A stretch of 64,000 bases of DNA from Caulobacteraceae bacterium (GCA_031291645.1 JARLIQ010000007.1:42508-106507), one strand, 5' to 3'; counted from the first letter of the stretch, positions 27,058 through 37,311 are shown. Notes: generated from the letters alone by a model not told the origin. Made by a program: numbers and translations.

Positions 27058-27086
27058 AATGTAATACGTCCGCGGCGGCTTGTCAG
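27058..27086 (-). promoter_or_regulatory. Candidate promoter of the rimP-nusA-ylxR-infB operon
   Basis: On the minus strand CTGACA (27086-27081) and TACATT (27063-27058) are 17 bases apart, matching five and four positions of the housekeeping hexamers. Transcription from here would give a leader of about 80 bases containing the terminator at 26989-27019. Confidence 0.5.
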
Positions 27087-27106
27087 CCCCCTTGCACGGC
27101 CGGCGG

Positions 27107-27790
27107 TCAGACCCGCTCGAACTCGAGGAACACCGGCGCGCAGTCGCCCAGGCGCTTCTCCTCGTAACGGGTAGTCACGTGGTCGGCGGGCGGGGTGCGC
27201 CAGTCGTCGGCCCGCTCGGCGGTCCAACGGAAGGCGGGGGCCTTCAGCATCCGCTCCAGCGTCCAGGCGGCGTAGTCGGCCCAGTCGGTGGCGAAGCGCA
27301 GCCGTCCCCCGGGCGCCATCACCCGGGCCAGCTCGGCGACGGTCTCGGCCTGAATCAGCCGCCGCTTCTTGTGGCGAGTCTTGGGCCAGGGGTCGGGGAA
27401 CAGGATGAACACCCGCGCCAGGCAGCCGTCCGGCAGGTCGATCAGCAGCTGGCGCGCGTCGCCGGCGCGCAGGCGGATGTTCTGAAGGCCCTGCTCGTCG
27501 ATGTGGCGCAGGGCGCTGGCCATGCCGTTCAGGAAGGGCTCGGCGCCCAGGACCAGCACGTCCGGATGGCGGGCGGCCTGGGCCGCCATGTGTTCGCCGC
27601 CGCCGAAGCCGATTTCCAGCCAGACGGCCCGCGCCTCCGGCGCGAGGGCGCTCGGATCGACGGCGCCCTCGGGGATCTGCAGGCGCGGCAGCAGGCTGTC
27701 CAGCAGACCCGCCTGGCGCGGCTTGATCGGCCGCGCCTTGATGCGGCCATAGCTGCGCAGCGCGCCGGGGGGGGGGTCGGAAGCAGGCAT
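27107..27790 (-). CDS. trmB: tRNA (guanine-N7)-methyltransferase
   Basis: This 227-residue enzyme makes 7-methylguanosine at position 46 of tRNA with SAM. The SAM-binding motif is VWLEIGFGGGEH and the catalytic/tRNA-binding region is FILFPDPWPKTRHKKRRL, the TrmB hallmark. It lies downstream of metK, which makes SAM, on the same strand with a 50-base gap filled by a strong hairpin. No purine-rich ribosome-binding site is seen before the ATG. Confidence 0.95.
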   Translation of the reverse strand: MPASDPPPGALRSYGRIKARPIKPRQAGLLDSLLPRLQIPEGAVDPSALAPEARAVWLEIGFGGGEHMAAQAARHPDVLVLGAEPFLNGMASALRHIDEQGLQNIRLRAGDARQLLIDLPDGCLARVFILFPDPWPKTRHKKRRLIQAETVAELARVMAPGGRLRFATDWADYAAWTLERMLKAPAFRWTAERADDWRTPPADHVTTRYEEKRLGDCAPVFLEFERV

Positions 27791-27823
27791 GCGCGCGGCT
27801 TAGCCGATGGCTGCGCCGCGCGC
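27791..27823 (-). other. Nested hairpin flush against the trmB start codon
   Basis: GCGCGCGGC (27791-27799) pairs perfectly with GCCGCGCGC (27815-27823), and AGCC/GGCT form a second stem inside the loop. The hairpin fills most of the metK-trmB gap and touches the ATG, so it could end the metK message or limit trmB translation. Confidence 0.5.
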
Positions 27824-27840
27824 GAGAGGGGCGTGAGGCC

Positions 27841-29004
27841 TCAGGCCAGGCCGCGCAGTTCGTCGGCCAGGTCGGTCTTCTCCCAGGAGAAGCCGCCCTC
27901 GTCGTCCGGCTTGCGGCCGAAGTGGCCGTAGGCCGAGGTGCGGGCGTAGATCGGCCGGTTCAGCTGCAGGTGCTCGCGGATCGCGCGCGGGGTGGCCCCG
28001 CCGATCATCTCCGGCAGCACCTTTTCCAGCTTGGCCGGGTCGACCCGGTCCGAGCCGTGCAGGTCGACGTAGAAGCTGAGCGGGCGCGAGACGCCGATCG
28101 CATAGCCGATCTGGATGGTGCAGCGGTCGGCCAGGCCGGCGGCCACCACGTTCTTGGCCAGGTAGCGGCAGGCGTAGGCGGCCGAGCGGTCGACCTTGGT
28201 CGGGTCCTTGCCGGAGAAGGCGCCGCCGCCGTGCGGCGAGGCGCCGCCGTAGGTGTCGACGATGATCTTGCGCCCGGTCAGGCCCGCGTCGCCGTCCGGT
28301 CCGCCGATGACGAAGTTGCCGGTCGGGTTGACCAGCCACTCGGTCTCGTTGGTGACGAAGCCGTCGGGCAGGACGTCGAGGATGTAGGGCCGCACGATGG
28401 CGTGGATGTCGTCGGGCGTCAGGCCCGCCTTGTGCTGGGTCGACAGCACGATCGAGGTGGCGCGGACCGGCCGGCCCTTCTCATAGAGCAGGGTGACCTG
28501 GCTCTTGGCGTCCGGCTCCAGCTCGGGCCGCTCGCCCGAATGGCGCGCGTCGGCCAGCACCTTCAGGATGTTGTGCGAGTACTGCAGCGTCGCCGGCATC
28601 AGTTCGGGCGTCTCGCTGGTGGCGTAGCCGAACATGATCCCCTGGTCGCCGGCGCCCTCGTCCTTGTTGCTGGCGGCGTCGACGCCCATGGCGATGTCGG
28701 CCGACTGGGCGTGCAGCCAGCATTCGTAGTGGGCGTTCTTCCAGTGGAAGCCGTCCTGCTCGTAGCCGATGTCACGGATCGCGCCGCGGACCTTGTCCTC
28801 CAGGGTGTCGATCAGCCCCTCGGGCCCGCGGACCTCGCCGGCCAGGATGACCCGGTTGGTGGTGACGAGGGTCTCGCACGCCACCCGGGCGTACGGATCC
28901 GCGCTCAGGAAGGCGTCGACGACGGTGTCCGAGATGCGGTCCGCGACCTTGTCCGGATGGCCCTCGGAGACCGACTCGCTGGTGAACAGATAAGACTCGC
29001 GCAT
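27841..29004 (-). CDS. metK: S-adenosylmethionine synthetase
   Basis: This 387-residue cytosolic enzyme makes SAM from methionine and ATP. Landmarks are the start [19 protein letters not shown], the methionine-loop region [12 protein letters not shown] and the P-loop-like [22 protein letters not shown] 29004 is used because the protein is conserved from [12 protein letters not shown]; the frame is open to 29067. An XRE-family regulator lies upstream on the same strand, and a perfect AT-rich inverted repeat sits between them. No known SAM riboswitch was recognised in the 115-base leader. Confidence 0.97.
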   Translation of the reverse strand: MRESYLFTSESVSEGHPDKVADRISDTVVDAFLSADPYARVACETLVTTNRVILAGEVRGPEGLIDTLEDKVRGAIRDIGYEQDGFHWKNAHYECWLHAQSADIAMGVDAASNKDEGAGDQGIMFGYATSETPELMPATLQYSHNILKVLADARHSGERPELEPDAKSQVTLLYEKGRPVRATSIVLSTQHKAGLTPDDIHAIVRPYILDVLPDGFVTNETEWLVNPTGNFVIGGPDGDAGLTGRKIIVDTYGGASPHGGGAFSGKDPTKVDRSAAYACRYLAKNVVAAGLADRCTIQIGYAIGVSRPLSFYVDLHGSDRVDPAKLEKVLPEMIGGATPRAIREHLQLNRPIYARTSAYGHFGRKPDDEGGFSWEKTDLADELRGLA

Positions 29005-29065
29005 CGGCCGGCGAACTCCCACGACAAGGCCCGCGCACGCCGGCGCGAGCGGTTGGTGGAGCACC

Positions 29066-29085
29066 ATATAAAGCTATGTTTATAT
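29066..29085 (-). promoter_or_regulatory. AT-rich inverted repeat upstream of metK (candidate operator/promoter)
   Basis: ATATAAA and TTTATAT form perfect seven-base arms around a six-base spacer. It is the only strongly AT-rich block in the metK upstream region and overlaps plausible -10 sequences. Its size suits a dimeric HTH protein, the adjacent XRE regulator being the obvious candidate. Confidence 0.5.
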
Positions 29086-29119
29086 CTGCAAGTGATCGCG
29101 GCGCGCCTCGGTCGCGCGG

Positions 29120-29557
29120 TCAGCCTGCGGCGACGGTTTCCGCCTCGGCCTCTTCCTCGACCATGGCCCGCACCAGGTCGACGAGGCGCCGGCGCACGCG
29201 GCGCTGGCCCACTTTCGGGAACAGGTTGGCGAGATCGATCCCTTCCTGGGTCATCAGGAAGTTGTGGGCCGTGGGCGCCTCGTCGTCGGCGTGGGGACCT
29301 TCCTGGGTGGGGTCGCTCAACCCTTCGAAGAACCAACCGATCGGCACATGCAAGGCGCGAGCGATTTCGTAAAGCTTAGAAGCACTGATCCGGTTCGCGC
29401 CGCGCTCGTATTTCTGAACCTGCTGGAACGTCAGGCCCAAAGCCTCGGCCAATTTCTCCTGGCTGATCTTCAGCTCTTTACGACGCAGCCGCACCTGCAG
29501 GCCCACATGGACGTCGATGGGATTCGGCGAACGTTCCAATTCCGGCTTATCTTGCAT
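29120..29557 (-). CDS. XRE/Cro-family helix-turn-helix regulator
   Basis: This 145-residue regulator has its HTH at about residues 18-72 (VGLQVRLRRKELKISQEKLA, then LTFQQVQKYERGANRISASK). The C-terminal half is a short helical tail (GIDLANLFPKVGQRRVRRRL) ending in an acidic stretch. Proteins of this exact layout are common in Alphaproteobacteria, often near metabolic genes, but I do not know a characterised function. Its position directly upstream of metK, with an inverted repeat between them, suggests it controls SAM synthesis. Confidence 0.82.
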   Translation of the reverse strand: MQDKPELERSPNPIDVHVGLQVRLRRKELKISQEKLAEALGLTFQQVQKYERGANRISASKLYEIARALHVPIGWFFEGLSDPTQEGPHADDEAPTAHNFLMTQEGIDLANLFPKVGQRRVRRRLVDLVRAMVEEEAEAETVAAG

Positions 29558-29652
29558 CGCGGGCGCTTCTCTTTCTCGCTGACCTTGCGGTTCCCCCGGT
29601 TAGGCCCTGCCGCCGTGCAAAACGTCAAACGGACAAAGTGTCACCCCTTGTT

Positions 29653-31239
29653 TCAGGCTTGACGCAAGCAGATGCGGCCAATCATCGCGCACAAAAGCGA
29701 TACGATTAGAAACGCGCAGAAGATCATCTCTCCAATTCGCGTGTAAGGCGTAGGCGCCAAAGCGCCCGGTAAGGGGGAGTCGATGTTTCCAATCTCTCCA
29801 TGATTGAGCTTGGCGCCCGGACGAATGCGGCCATAGGCGTCGATGACCGCCGAAACGCCCGTGGGGGTGGCGCGCACGATCGGCAATCCCTCCTCGATCG
29901 CCCGGTAGCTGGCGAGGTTCAGGTGCTGCAGCGGGCCGTAGGTGCGGCCGAACCAGGCGTCGTCCGAGACGTTGACGATCCAGGACGGGCGCCCGCCCGC
30001 CCTGGCGCCGGCGCGGGTGAAGCCGGGGAACAGGCTCTCGTAGCAGATCAGCGGCTGGACCCGCGGCATGCCCTCCGGCGCGATCGGGCGGGGCGGCGGG
30101 CCGGGCGTGAAGCCGTCACTCACATTGACCAGCTTGTTGATCCCGAGCGGCTTGAGCACGCGCGCCAGCGGCAGGTATTCGCCGAACGGCACCAGGCGGA
30201 ACTTGTCGTACCGGCCGGTCAGCCGAAGGCCGCCGGGTTCCTCGCGCAGGGCCAGCAGGGTGTTGAAGAAGATCGGCGCGTCCGGCGGGCCGGCCACCCG
30301 GTAGGCGCCGACCATCAGGCTCTGGCCGGGCCGCAGGGCGCCTTCGATGGCCGCCCGGGTCCAGCTCCCTTCGGCCAGGTAGTCGTTGGCGGCGGCCGGA
30401 ATCGCGCCCTCGGGCCAGATGACGATGTCGGGCGTCCGTGCCGCCGGCTGGGCGGTCAGGCGGACATAGCGGTCGACGATCTGCTGCAGCCGGGCCTGGC
30501 TGTAGTCCGGCTCCTCGTCGATGTCGGCCTGGACCACGCGCACGACCGGGGCCGTGGCGGGGATGGGCGCAGCGGCGGCCAGGCGCGCGGCGCCGTAGGC
30601 GTAGGCGCCGGCCAGGGTCAGGGCCGCCACGGCCGCCGCGCCGAAGCGGAGGCGCCGGTCGCCCTCGTCGAGCAGCAGGACCGGCGCGGCGCTGATCGCC
30701 ACGGTGATCCAGCCGAGGCCATAGGCCCCGACCAGGGCGGCGAGCTGGGAGACCGGCGTGCCCGCCCGCCAGCTCTCGCCGGCCAGGTCCCAGGGAAAGC
30801 CGGTCAGCACGTGGCCGCGCAGCCATTCGACGAGGCAGAAGACGCCCGCGAACACCAGGACGCGCAGCGGCCCCTTGGGTTTGAGGGCGCGATAGACCAG
30901 GCCGGCCAGCCCCCAGAACAGGCCGAGCCCGCCGGCCAGGAAGGCGATGGCGAACGGCGCCTGCCAGGCGTGGGCCTCGGCGTCGACGAAGAAGGCCTCG
31001 CTGATCCACCAGGTCGAGATCAGGAAGAAGACCGCGCCCGCGAGCCAGCCGCGCCAGAAGGCGCTGCGCAGGGGCCGGTTCGGGTCGGCCGCGTCGAGCA
31101 GGCTCATCAGGACGCCATAGCCCAGAAGGCCGACCAGGAAGCCGAACGGCGGAAAGGCCAGGGCGGCGCCGGCGCCGGCGAGAACGGCGGCGATCGCGCT
31201 CACCCCGCGCGGTTCCAGCAGCCGGACCGCGGTGGTCAT
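29653..31239 (-). CDS. lnt: Apolipoprotein N-acyltransferase
   Basis: This 528-residue inner-membrane enzyme adds the third acyl chain to lipoproteins. The N-terminal 220 or so residues hold several transmembrane segments; the rest is a periplasmic nitrilase-like domain with the catalytic triad recognisable as Glu in IWPEGAIP, Lys in GRYDKFRLVPFGEYLP and Cys in LICYESLFP. ATG 31239 overlaps the corC stop (ATGA); the open frame further upstream is the shadow of corC. A final hydrophobic segment anchors the C-terminus. Confidence 0.95.
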   Translation of the reverse strand: MTTAVRLLEPRGVSAIAAVLAGAGAALAFPPFGFLVGLLGYGVLMSLLDAADPNRPLRSAFWRGWLAGAVFFLISTWWISEAFFVDAEAHAWQAPFAIAFLAGGLGLFWGLAGLVYRALKPKGPLRVLVFAGVFCLVEWLRGHVLTGFPWDLAGESWRAGTPVSQLAALVGAYGLGWITVAISAAPVLLLDEGDRRLRFGAAAVAALTLAGAYAYGAARLAAAAPIPATAPVVRVVQADIDEEPDYSQARLQQIVDRYVRLTAQPAARTPDIVIWPEGAIPAAANDYLAEGSWTRAAIEGALRPGQSLMVGAYRVAGPPDAPIFFNTLLALREEPGGLRLTGRYDKFRLVPFGEYLPLARVLKPLGINKLVNVSDGFTPGPPPRPIAPEGMPRVQPLICYESLFPGFTRAGARAGGRPSWIVNVSDDAWFGRTYGPLQHLNLASYRAIEEGLPIVRATPTGVSAVIDAYGRIRPGAKLNHGEIGNIDSPLPGALAPTPYTRIGEMIFCAFLIVSLLCAMIGRICLRQA

Positions 31240-32141
31240 TTGGCGGCGGGCGCCTCGTCCGCCGTCGTGGGGTCCTCGGGCGGCTCGACCTTGCGGATGC
31301 GCACGCGCTTGACCCGGCGCGGGTCGGCGTCGGTGATCTCGAACTCGAAGCCTTCCGGATGGGCGATCACCTCGCCCCGCTGGGGCACGCGGCCGGCGAG
31401 GGCGCCGACCAGGCCGCCGATGGTGTCGATGTCCTCCTCGAGGTCGGGCGGGGCCAGGCTGGTCTCCAGCGCCGCCTCCAGGTCCTCCAGCGGCGCGCGC
31501 GCGTCGGCGTCGAACACCCCGCCGGCCCGGGCGACCACCTGGGCGGGCGCCACCTCGTCGTATTCGTCGTCGATGTCGCCGACCACGGCCTCGATCACGT
31601 CCTCGAGCGTGACCAGCCCGTCGGTGCCGCCGAATTCGTCGATCACCAGGGCCATGTGCACCCGGCTCGCCTGCATCCTGACCAGCAGGTCGGCGGCCCG
31701 CATCGAACCCGGTACGTACAGGATCTCGCGCCTCAGCCGCCGCAGCACCGGCTCGTCCGCCGCCGGGCGCAGCGCCTCGTCGGCCAGCATGCGGAACACG
31801 TCCTTGATGTGGACCTGGCCCACCGGGTCGTCGAGCGTCTCGCGATAGATCGGCATGCGGGTGTGCTCGGCCTCGATGAAGCGGGCCAGCAGGTCGCCGA
31901 ACGGGCTGGCGATCTCGACCGCGACGATGTCGGCGCGCGGGGTCATCACGTCGTCGACCCTCAGGGTCTTGAAGGCCTCGGCCTGGTCGACGATGTCGGG
32001 CTCGGAGGGATGGGCCTCCTCGCGCCGTTCGCCCGGGGGCGCGCCGCGCCGCCAGCGCCGCCACAGGGCGCGCAGCCCGCGGCTGCTTCGCCGGGTATGG
32101 TCGGCGCGGCGTCCGCCGCCGGTCCGGTCGTCAGTCGCCAT
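31236..32141 (-). CDS. corC: CorC/HlyC-type CBS-domain protein
   Basis: This 301-residue soluble protein has two CBS domains (about 62-185; DVMTPRADIVAVE at the start, MALVIDEFGGTDGLVTLEDV at the end) and a C-terminal CorC_HlyC transporter-associated domain (DTIGGLVGALAGRVPQRGE). It has no transmembrane DUF21 domain, unlike some magnesium exporters. The role (magnesium/cobalt efflux accessory) is assigned by family. It sits between ybeY and lnt, an order conserved across Proteobacteria, overlapping both neighbours. Confidence 0.9.
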   Translation of the reverse strand: MATDDRTGGGRRADHTRRSSRGLRALWRRWRRGAPPGERREEAHPSEPDIVDQAEAFKTLRVDDVMTPRADIVAVEIASPFGDLLARFIEAEHTRMPIYRETLDDPVGQVHIKDVFRMLADEALRPAADEPVLRRLRREILYVPGSMRAADLLVRMQASRVHMALVIDEFGGTDGLVTLEDVIEAVVGDIDDEYDEVAPAQVVARAGGVFDADARAPLEDLEAALETSLAPPDLEEDIDTIGGLVGALAGRVPQRGEVIAHPEGFEFEITDADPRRVKRVRIRKVEPPEDPTTADEAPAAK

Positions 32142-32634
32142 GCCGCGCCCCGAGATCCTCGCGCGTCAGGTAAGGGTCGGGCGCGCCCAGCTCGGCCATG
32201 ATCGCCCGCTCCTTCGCCTCCATCGTCTCGGCCTCCGCCTCGTCCTGGTGATCGTAGCCCAAAAGATGCAGCACGCCGTGGGCCACGAGATGTTGCAAGT
32301 GATGGGCCAGGCTCTTGCCCTGCGCCTTCGCCTCCCGGGCGCACACGCCGAGCGCCAGGGCGATGTCGCCGAGGGCGCCGGGCGCGAGCGGGCCGGCGGG
32401 GAAGGACAGGACGTTGGTCGCCGCGTCCTTGCCGCGGAAGCGGGCGTTCAGCGCGCGCACCTCCGCGTCGTTGGTCAGCAGCACCACCACCTCGCCGGCG
32501 GCGGCGCGAGCGTCGGCGGCGAGCGCGGCGCGGGCCGCCTCGTCCGCTAGCGCCGCCGCTTCGGGCAGCAGGGCGGTCCAGCCGGCGTCCTCGACCTCGA
32601 CCGAAATCTCGACCGGCGCGGGCCGCCCCGTCAT
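32131..32634 (-). CDS. ybeY: Endoribonuclease YbeY (rRNA maturation factor)
   Basis: This 167-residue zinc-dependent RNase acts in 16S 3' processing and 70S quality control. The catalytic motif H-x3-H-x5-H is seen in HLVAHGVLHLLGYDH, and LNARFRGKDAATNVLSFP is the family's other signature. It overlaps phoH as ATGA and runs 11 bases into corC. The phoH-ybeY-corC-lnt order is the widespread one. Confidence 0.95.
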   Translation of the reverse strand: MTGRPAPVEISVEVEDAGWTALLPEAAALADEAARAALAADARAAAGEVVVLLTNDAEVRALNARFRGKDAATNVLSFPAGPLAPGALGDIALALGVCAREAKAQGKSLAHHLQHLVAHGVLHLLGYDHQDEAEAETMEAKERAIMAELGAPDPYLTREDLGARHGD

Positions 32635-33592
32635 CGCGGCGTCCTGGGACCGGCCCGGGCCGTCTCGGCGTCGTAGGCCTTGACGATCCGCTCGACCAGC
32701 GGGTGGCGGACCACGTCCGAGGCCTCGAACCGGGCCACGGCGACGCCCTTGACCCCTTCCAGTATGCCGATCGCGTGCGACAGGCCGCTGTCCGTCGGGT
32801 TGACCAGGTCGACCTGGGTGGGATCGCCGGTGACCGCCATGCGCGCGCCCTCGCCCAGCCGGGTCAGCACCATCTTCATCTGCAGGCGCGAGGCGTTCTG
32901 CGCCTCGTCGACGATGACGAAGGCGTGGTTCAGGGTGCGGCCGCGCATGAAGGCGATCGGGGCGACCTCGATCTCGCCCTTGTCGCGGCGGCGGCGAAGC
33001 TGGTCGGGGCCCAGGATGTCGCTCAGGGCCTCCCAGACCGGCGCCATATAGGGGTCGACCTTCTCGTTCATGTCGCCGGGCAGGAAGCCCAGGCGCTCGC
33101 CGGCCTCGACGGCCGGGCGGGTGACGATCAGCCGGTCGACCTCGCCGCGTAGCAGCAGGCCCGCCCCGTGGGCGACGGCCAGGAAGGTCTTGCCGGTGCC
33201 GGCGGGCCCCGCGCCGAACACCAGCTCGTGGTTGGCCAGAAGATCGAGATAGCGCGCCTGGGCCAGGGTCTTGGCCGAGATCGCCCCGCGCCGCCCCAGC
33301 GGCAGGCTCGCCCCGCCCGCGGCCGGCTCGCCGCTGCGCGCGGCCACGACCGCGGCGCGCACGTCGGCCTCGCCCACCTCGACGCCGGAATCGGCCTGGG
33401 CGGCGATGGACTGGACCGCCCGCTTGGCGGCGCCGCGGCCCTTGGCGTCGCCGCTCAGCGACACCCCGCCGCCGGGGGTCTCCAGCAGGACGTGGAAGGC
33501 GTCCTCGATGAGCGCGGCGTGGCGGCTGTTCGGACCGGAGACGGCGCGCACGGCGCCGTCCGACAGCGGCATGAACTCACGCGGGGGACGGC

Positions 33593-33596
<4 letters not shown>
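32631..33596 (-). CDS. phoH: PhoH-like ATPase
   Basis: This 321-residue P-loop ATPase has Walker [10 protein letters not shown] and Walker [10 protein letters not shown], with [12 protein letters not shown] and TGDPTQVDL, all typical of the PhoH core. It may work with YbeY in RNA metabolism, as PhoH domains have been linked to helicase/RNase activities. The TTG at 33596 overlaps the miaB stop (TTGA); an ATG at 33572 is an alternative start. The first 100 residues are a KH-like variable region. Confidence 0.92.
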
Positions 33597-34945
<1,349 letters not shown>

Positions 34946-35006
34946 CGGCGACACGGGTAAGGGGGCGGGAGACGGATCATGGATGGGTCGCTGGCCGGGG
35001 CGCGGA

Positions 35007-35426
35007 TCAGCCGTCTTTCTTCTCCTCGGAGGGCACGCCGTAGAGTTCCAGCCGGTGGTCGATCAGTCTGTAGCCCAGCCGGCGCGCGATGGCGGCCTGG
35101 AGCGCCTCGATCTCGGAGTCGATGAACTCGATCACCTGGCCGCTCTTCATGTCGATCAGGTGGTCGTGATGGACGTCCGGCGCCTCCTCGTAGCGCGAGC
35201 GGCCGTCGCGGAAGTCGTGCCGGGCGATGATGCCCGCCTCCTCGAACAGCCGCACGGTGCGATAGACCGTGGCGATCGAGATATGCGGATCGACGGCTTG
35301 CGCCCGCCGGTAGAGTTCCTCGACATCGGGATGATCATGGGCGTTCGACAGCACGCGCGCGACCACGCGGCGCTGATCGGTCATGCGCATACCTTTGTCT
35401 ATGCAGAGCTTTTCAATGCGGTCCAA
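35007..35426 (-). CDS. fur: Ferric uptake regulator Fur
   Basis: This 139-residue iron-responsive repressor shows the DNA-recognition region [17 protein letters not shown] and the metal-binding segment [16 protein letters not shown], while the Cys pairs of classical Fur and Zur are absent, as in alphaproteobacterial Fur. The TTG at 35426 is the best start: GGGAG lies eight bases upstream and [20 protein letters not shown] is the form seen in Caulobacter Fur; an ATG at 35465 is less likely. An Irr or Mur identity is less likely but not excluded. Confidence 0.87.
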   Translation of the reverse strand: MDRIEKLCIDKGMRMTDQRRVVARVLSNAHDHPDVEELYRRAQAVDPHISIATVYRTVRLFEEAGIIARHDFRDGRSRYEEAPDVHHDHLIDMKSGQVIEFIDSEIEALQAAIARRLGYRLIDHRLELYGVPSEEKKDG

Positions 35427-35461
35427 GCACAGGGCTCCCGTTTCGTCGGCGCAAGATAGGC

Positions 35462-35932
35462 TCAAGACGGCCGGCTGTTAAGGTCGCGGCGCAAGACAAG
35501 GGCGTCGATCGCCCGGTCTGCGCGCTGATAGTAGCCCGGCCGCGCCCCGACGCGTATGAAGCCGGCCGCCTGGTAGAGCGCGATGGCGGCCGCATTGTCC
35601 GCGGCGACCTCCAGGAACAGGGTCTCGGCGCCGCTCGCGAGGGCCGCGGCGGCCGCCGCCTCCAACAGCCCGCGCCCCAGCCCGCGACGACGCGCCGCGG
35701 GGTCCACCGCGAGCGTCAGGATCTCGGCCTCGCCGGCGATCGAGCGGGCCAGCACGAAGCCGCCGACCTCGCCGGCCTCGCGCACGGCCAGGCCGAAGCC
35801 GCCGGGCGCGGCGAGCAGCGCGCCGATGTCGGCCGCGCTCCAGCCGGCCTCGAACGCGCGGGCGTGGACCGCGGCCAGGGCGGCGGCGTCCTCGGCCCTG
35901 ACCGGCTCCAGGATGACCGGCTCCAGGATCAT
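35462..35932 (-). CDS. rimI: Ribosomal protein S18 alanine N-acetyltransferase-like GNAT
   Basis: This 156-residue acetyltransferase shows the acetyl-CoA loop RRRGLGRGLLEA and the later NAAAIALYQAAGF. The sequence and the position immediately after tsaB, with an ATGA overlap, match RimI. ATG 35932 is chosen for that overlap; the longer open frame is a tsaB shadow. A duplicated ILEPV occurs at the N-terminus (MILEPVILEPV). fur lies 36 bases downstream on the same strand. Confidence 0.85.
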   Translation of the reverse strand: MILEPVILEPVRAEDAAALAAVHARAFEAGWSAADIGALLAAPGGFGLAVREAGEVGGFVLARSIAGEAEILTLAVDPAARRRGLGRGLLEAAAAAALASGAETLFLEVAADNAAAIALYQAAGFIRVGARPGYYQRADRAIDALVLRRDLNSRPS

Positions 35933-36564
35933 GAGCCGGGGATCTTGGCGTCGGGCGCGCGCAGATAGAGCGGCCGCGGCGCGGCGCCGGGCTCGCGGCC
36001 GGCGGCGATCTGCGCGACCGCGACGGGGTCGGGGGTGGCGGCGGCCTCGATCTCGGCGGCCGGCAGCACCTGCGCCAGCAGGGGCGCGCCCGACCCGATC
36101 AGCCGGGCCGGACCGCCGTTCCACAACTCGGCGATCCGCGCGGCGGCGACGTCGACGTCGAGGATGTCCGGGGCCATCACCGCCCGGCCGTCGGCGAAGG
36201 CCTGCAGGTAGACCCGGCCGCGCCGCGCATCGACGCATGCGCCGATGAAGCCCGTACGGCCGTGCGCCATCGCCTCAAGGGCGCCGACCCCGATCACCGG
36301 GCGGCCGAGCGCCAGCCCCAGCCCCTTGGCGAAGGCCAGGCCGACGCGCAGGCCGGTGAAGGACCCGGGGCCGACCGTGACGGCGATCCGGTCGAGGGCG
36401 GCGGGCGTCATCTGCGCCGCGCCCAGCGCCTCGGCGGCCATGGTCGCGAGCCGCTCCTGGTGGCCGCGGACCATCGGCTCGCTGAGCGAGGCGAGCGCCT
36501 GCCCCTCCGCCCAGACCGCGACCGAGCAGGCGTCAACGCAGGTGTCGAGCGCGAGGATGTTCAA
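35929..36564 (-). CDS. tsaB: tRNA threonylcarbamoyladenosine biosynthesis protein TsaB
   Basis: This 211-residue ASKHA-fold protein partners TsaD and TsaE in making t6A on ANN-decoding tRNAs. Signatures are the start MNILALDTCVDACSVAV and VTVGPGSFTGLRVGLAFAKG. It has no catalytic metal site, as expected for TsaB. It is first in tsaB-rimI, and a palindromic repeat lies immediately upstream (36580-36697), leaving only about 16 bases between the repeat and the start codon. Confidence 0.93.
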   Translation of the reverse strand: MNILALDTCVDACSVAVWAEGQALASLSEPMVRGHQERLATMAAEALGAAQMTPAALDRIAVTVGPGSFTGLRVGLAFAKGLGLALGRPVIGVGALEAMAHGRTGFIGACVDARRGRVYLQAFADGRAVMAPDILDVDVAAARIAELWNGGPARLIGSGAPLLAQVLPAAEIEAAATPDPVAVAQIAAGREPGAAPRPLYLRAPDAKIPGS

Positions 36565-36579
36565 CGGAGATGGGTTTCC

Positions 36580-36697
36580 TAGATCACGATGATTTCGGAT
36601 TGAACTAATCCAAAATCATAAACGTGATCGCTTCTAAAGAGTTAGAGTAGGTTGCGGGCGGAAAACCGCTTCGCACTTTTCCGAGGGCCCACTCTAG
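36580..36697. repeat. Two-module CTAG-ended palindromic repeat (copy 3)
   Basis: Module 1 is a long hairpin: GATCACG, ATGATTT and GGATT on the left pair in turn with AATCC, AAATCAT and CGTGATC on the right. Module 2 has GCGGAAAACCGCTTCGCAC and TTTTCCG with GAGT/ACTC outer arms and ends CTCTAG. The terminal TAG, read on the minus strand as CTA, is the stop codon of the lipoprotein gene ending at 36694. Confidence 0.88.
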
Positions 36698-37311
36698 GAC
36701 CGGCGGTGCGGCGGCGGCGGGGTCCAGACGATCTGGCTCAGATAGGCCTTGGCGCGCAACAGGGAGATGGGGGGGACCTCCTCGGAATCCCAGCCCGGCA
36801 CGGCGAAGACATAGGTCACCTGGCCGTCGCCCGACCGGGCGCAGACCATGGCGTTGGCGTCGTGCTCGGAGCCGATCTCGCATTGCGACAGATCGAACCC
36901 GGCGTCCTTCCAGCTGAGATTGAGGCGCTCGCCGCCCGGTCCGCGAACCGGGCCGCCGACCGCCCGCACCTGGCCGATCAGGGGATCGTCCGTGCCCGGC
37001 GCATAGCGGACGCCGTCATCGATCTCGAGGATCTTCTGGCCGTCCTGTTCGACGGTGATCACCGCCATGGTCTCGTCCTCGGCGATGCGGATCACGCCGT
37101 CCTCGACCTTGGCCCTGGGGAACAGCTCGCGGATTCGCGGCGATTCGAAGAAGGTCTCCGCGCGGATCGGCCCGACGCCCCAGCGGCCGATCTGGATCGT
37201 CCCCGAGAGATAAGGGCTCGGCGCGGGCTCCGGCGGCTCGGGTCTCGGACCGCGCGTGCAGCCCGAGACCAGCGCCGCGAGCACGACTATCGCCGTGATC
37301 GGACGGTTCAT
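36694..37311 (-). CDS. Putative lipoprotein, possibly DUF1131-like
   Basis: This 205-residue exported protein has a lipoprotein signal with lipobox VSGC (Cys18) followed by a proline-rich linker. The rest is one soluble domain with CEIGSEHDANAMVCARSGDG and YVFAVPGWDSEEVPPISLL; a conserved Cys pair may form a disulfide. The pattern recalls the DUF1131 (E. coli YfeY) lipoproteins, but I am not certain. It lies ten bases after the nitroreductase gene on the same strand. Its stop codon is contributed by the palindromic repeat. Confidence 0.7.
   Translation of the reverse strand: MNRPITAIVVLAALVSGCTRGPRPEPPEPAPSPYLSGTIQIGRWGVGPIRAETFFESPRIRELFPRAKVEDGVIRIAEDETMAVITVEQDGQKILEIDDGVRYAPGTDDPLIGQVRAVGGPVRGPGGERLNLSWKDAGFDLSQCEIGSEHDANAMVCARSGDGQVTYVFAVPGWDSEEVPPISLLRAKAYLSQIVWTPPPPHRRS

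Noticed and set aside
29005..29119. SAM riboswitch in the metK leader
   Set aside because: Only a simple AT-rich inverted repeat and GC-rich unstructured DNA were found; no known SAM-binding motif was recognised.
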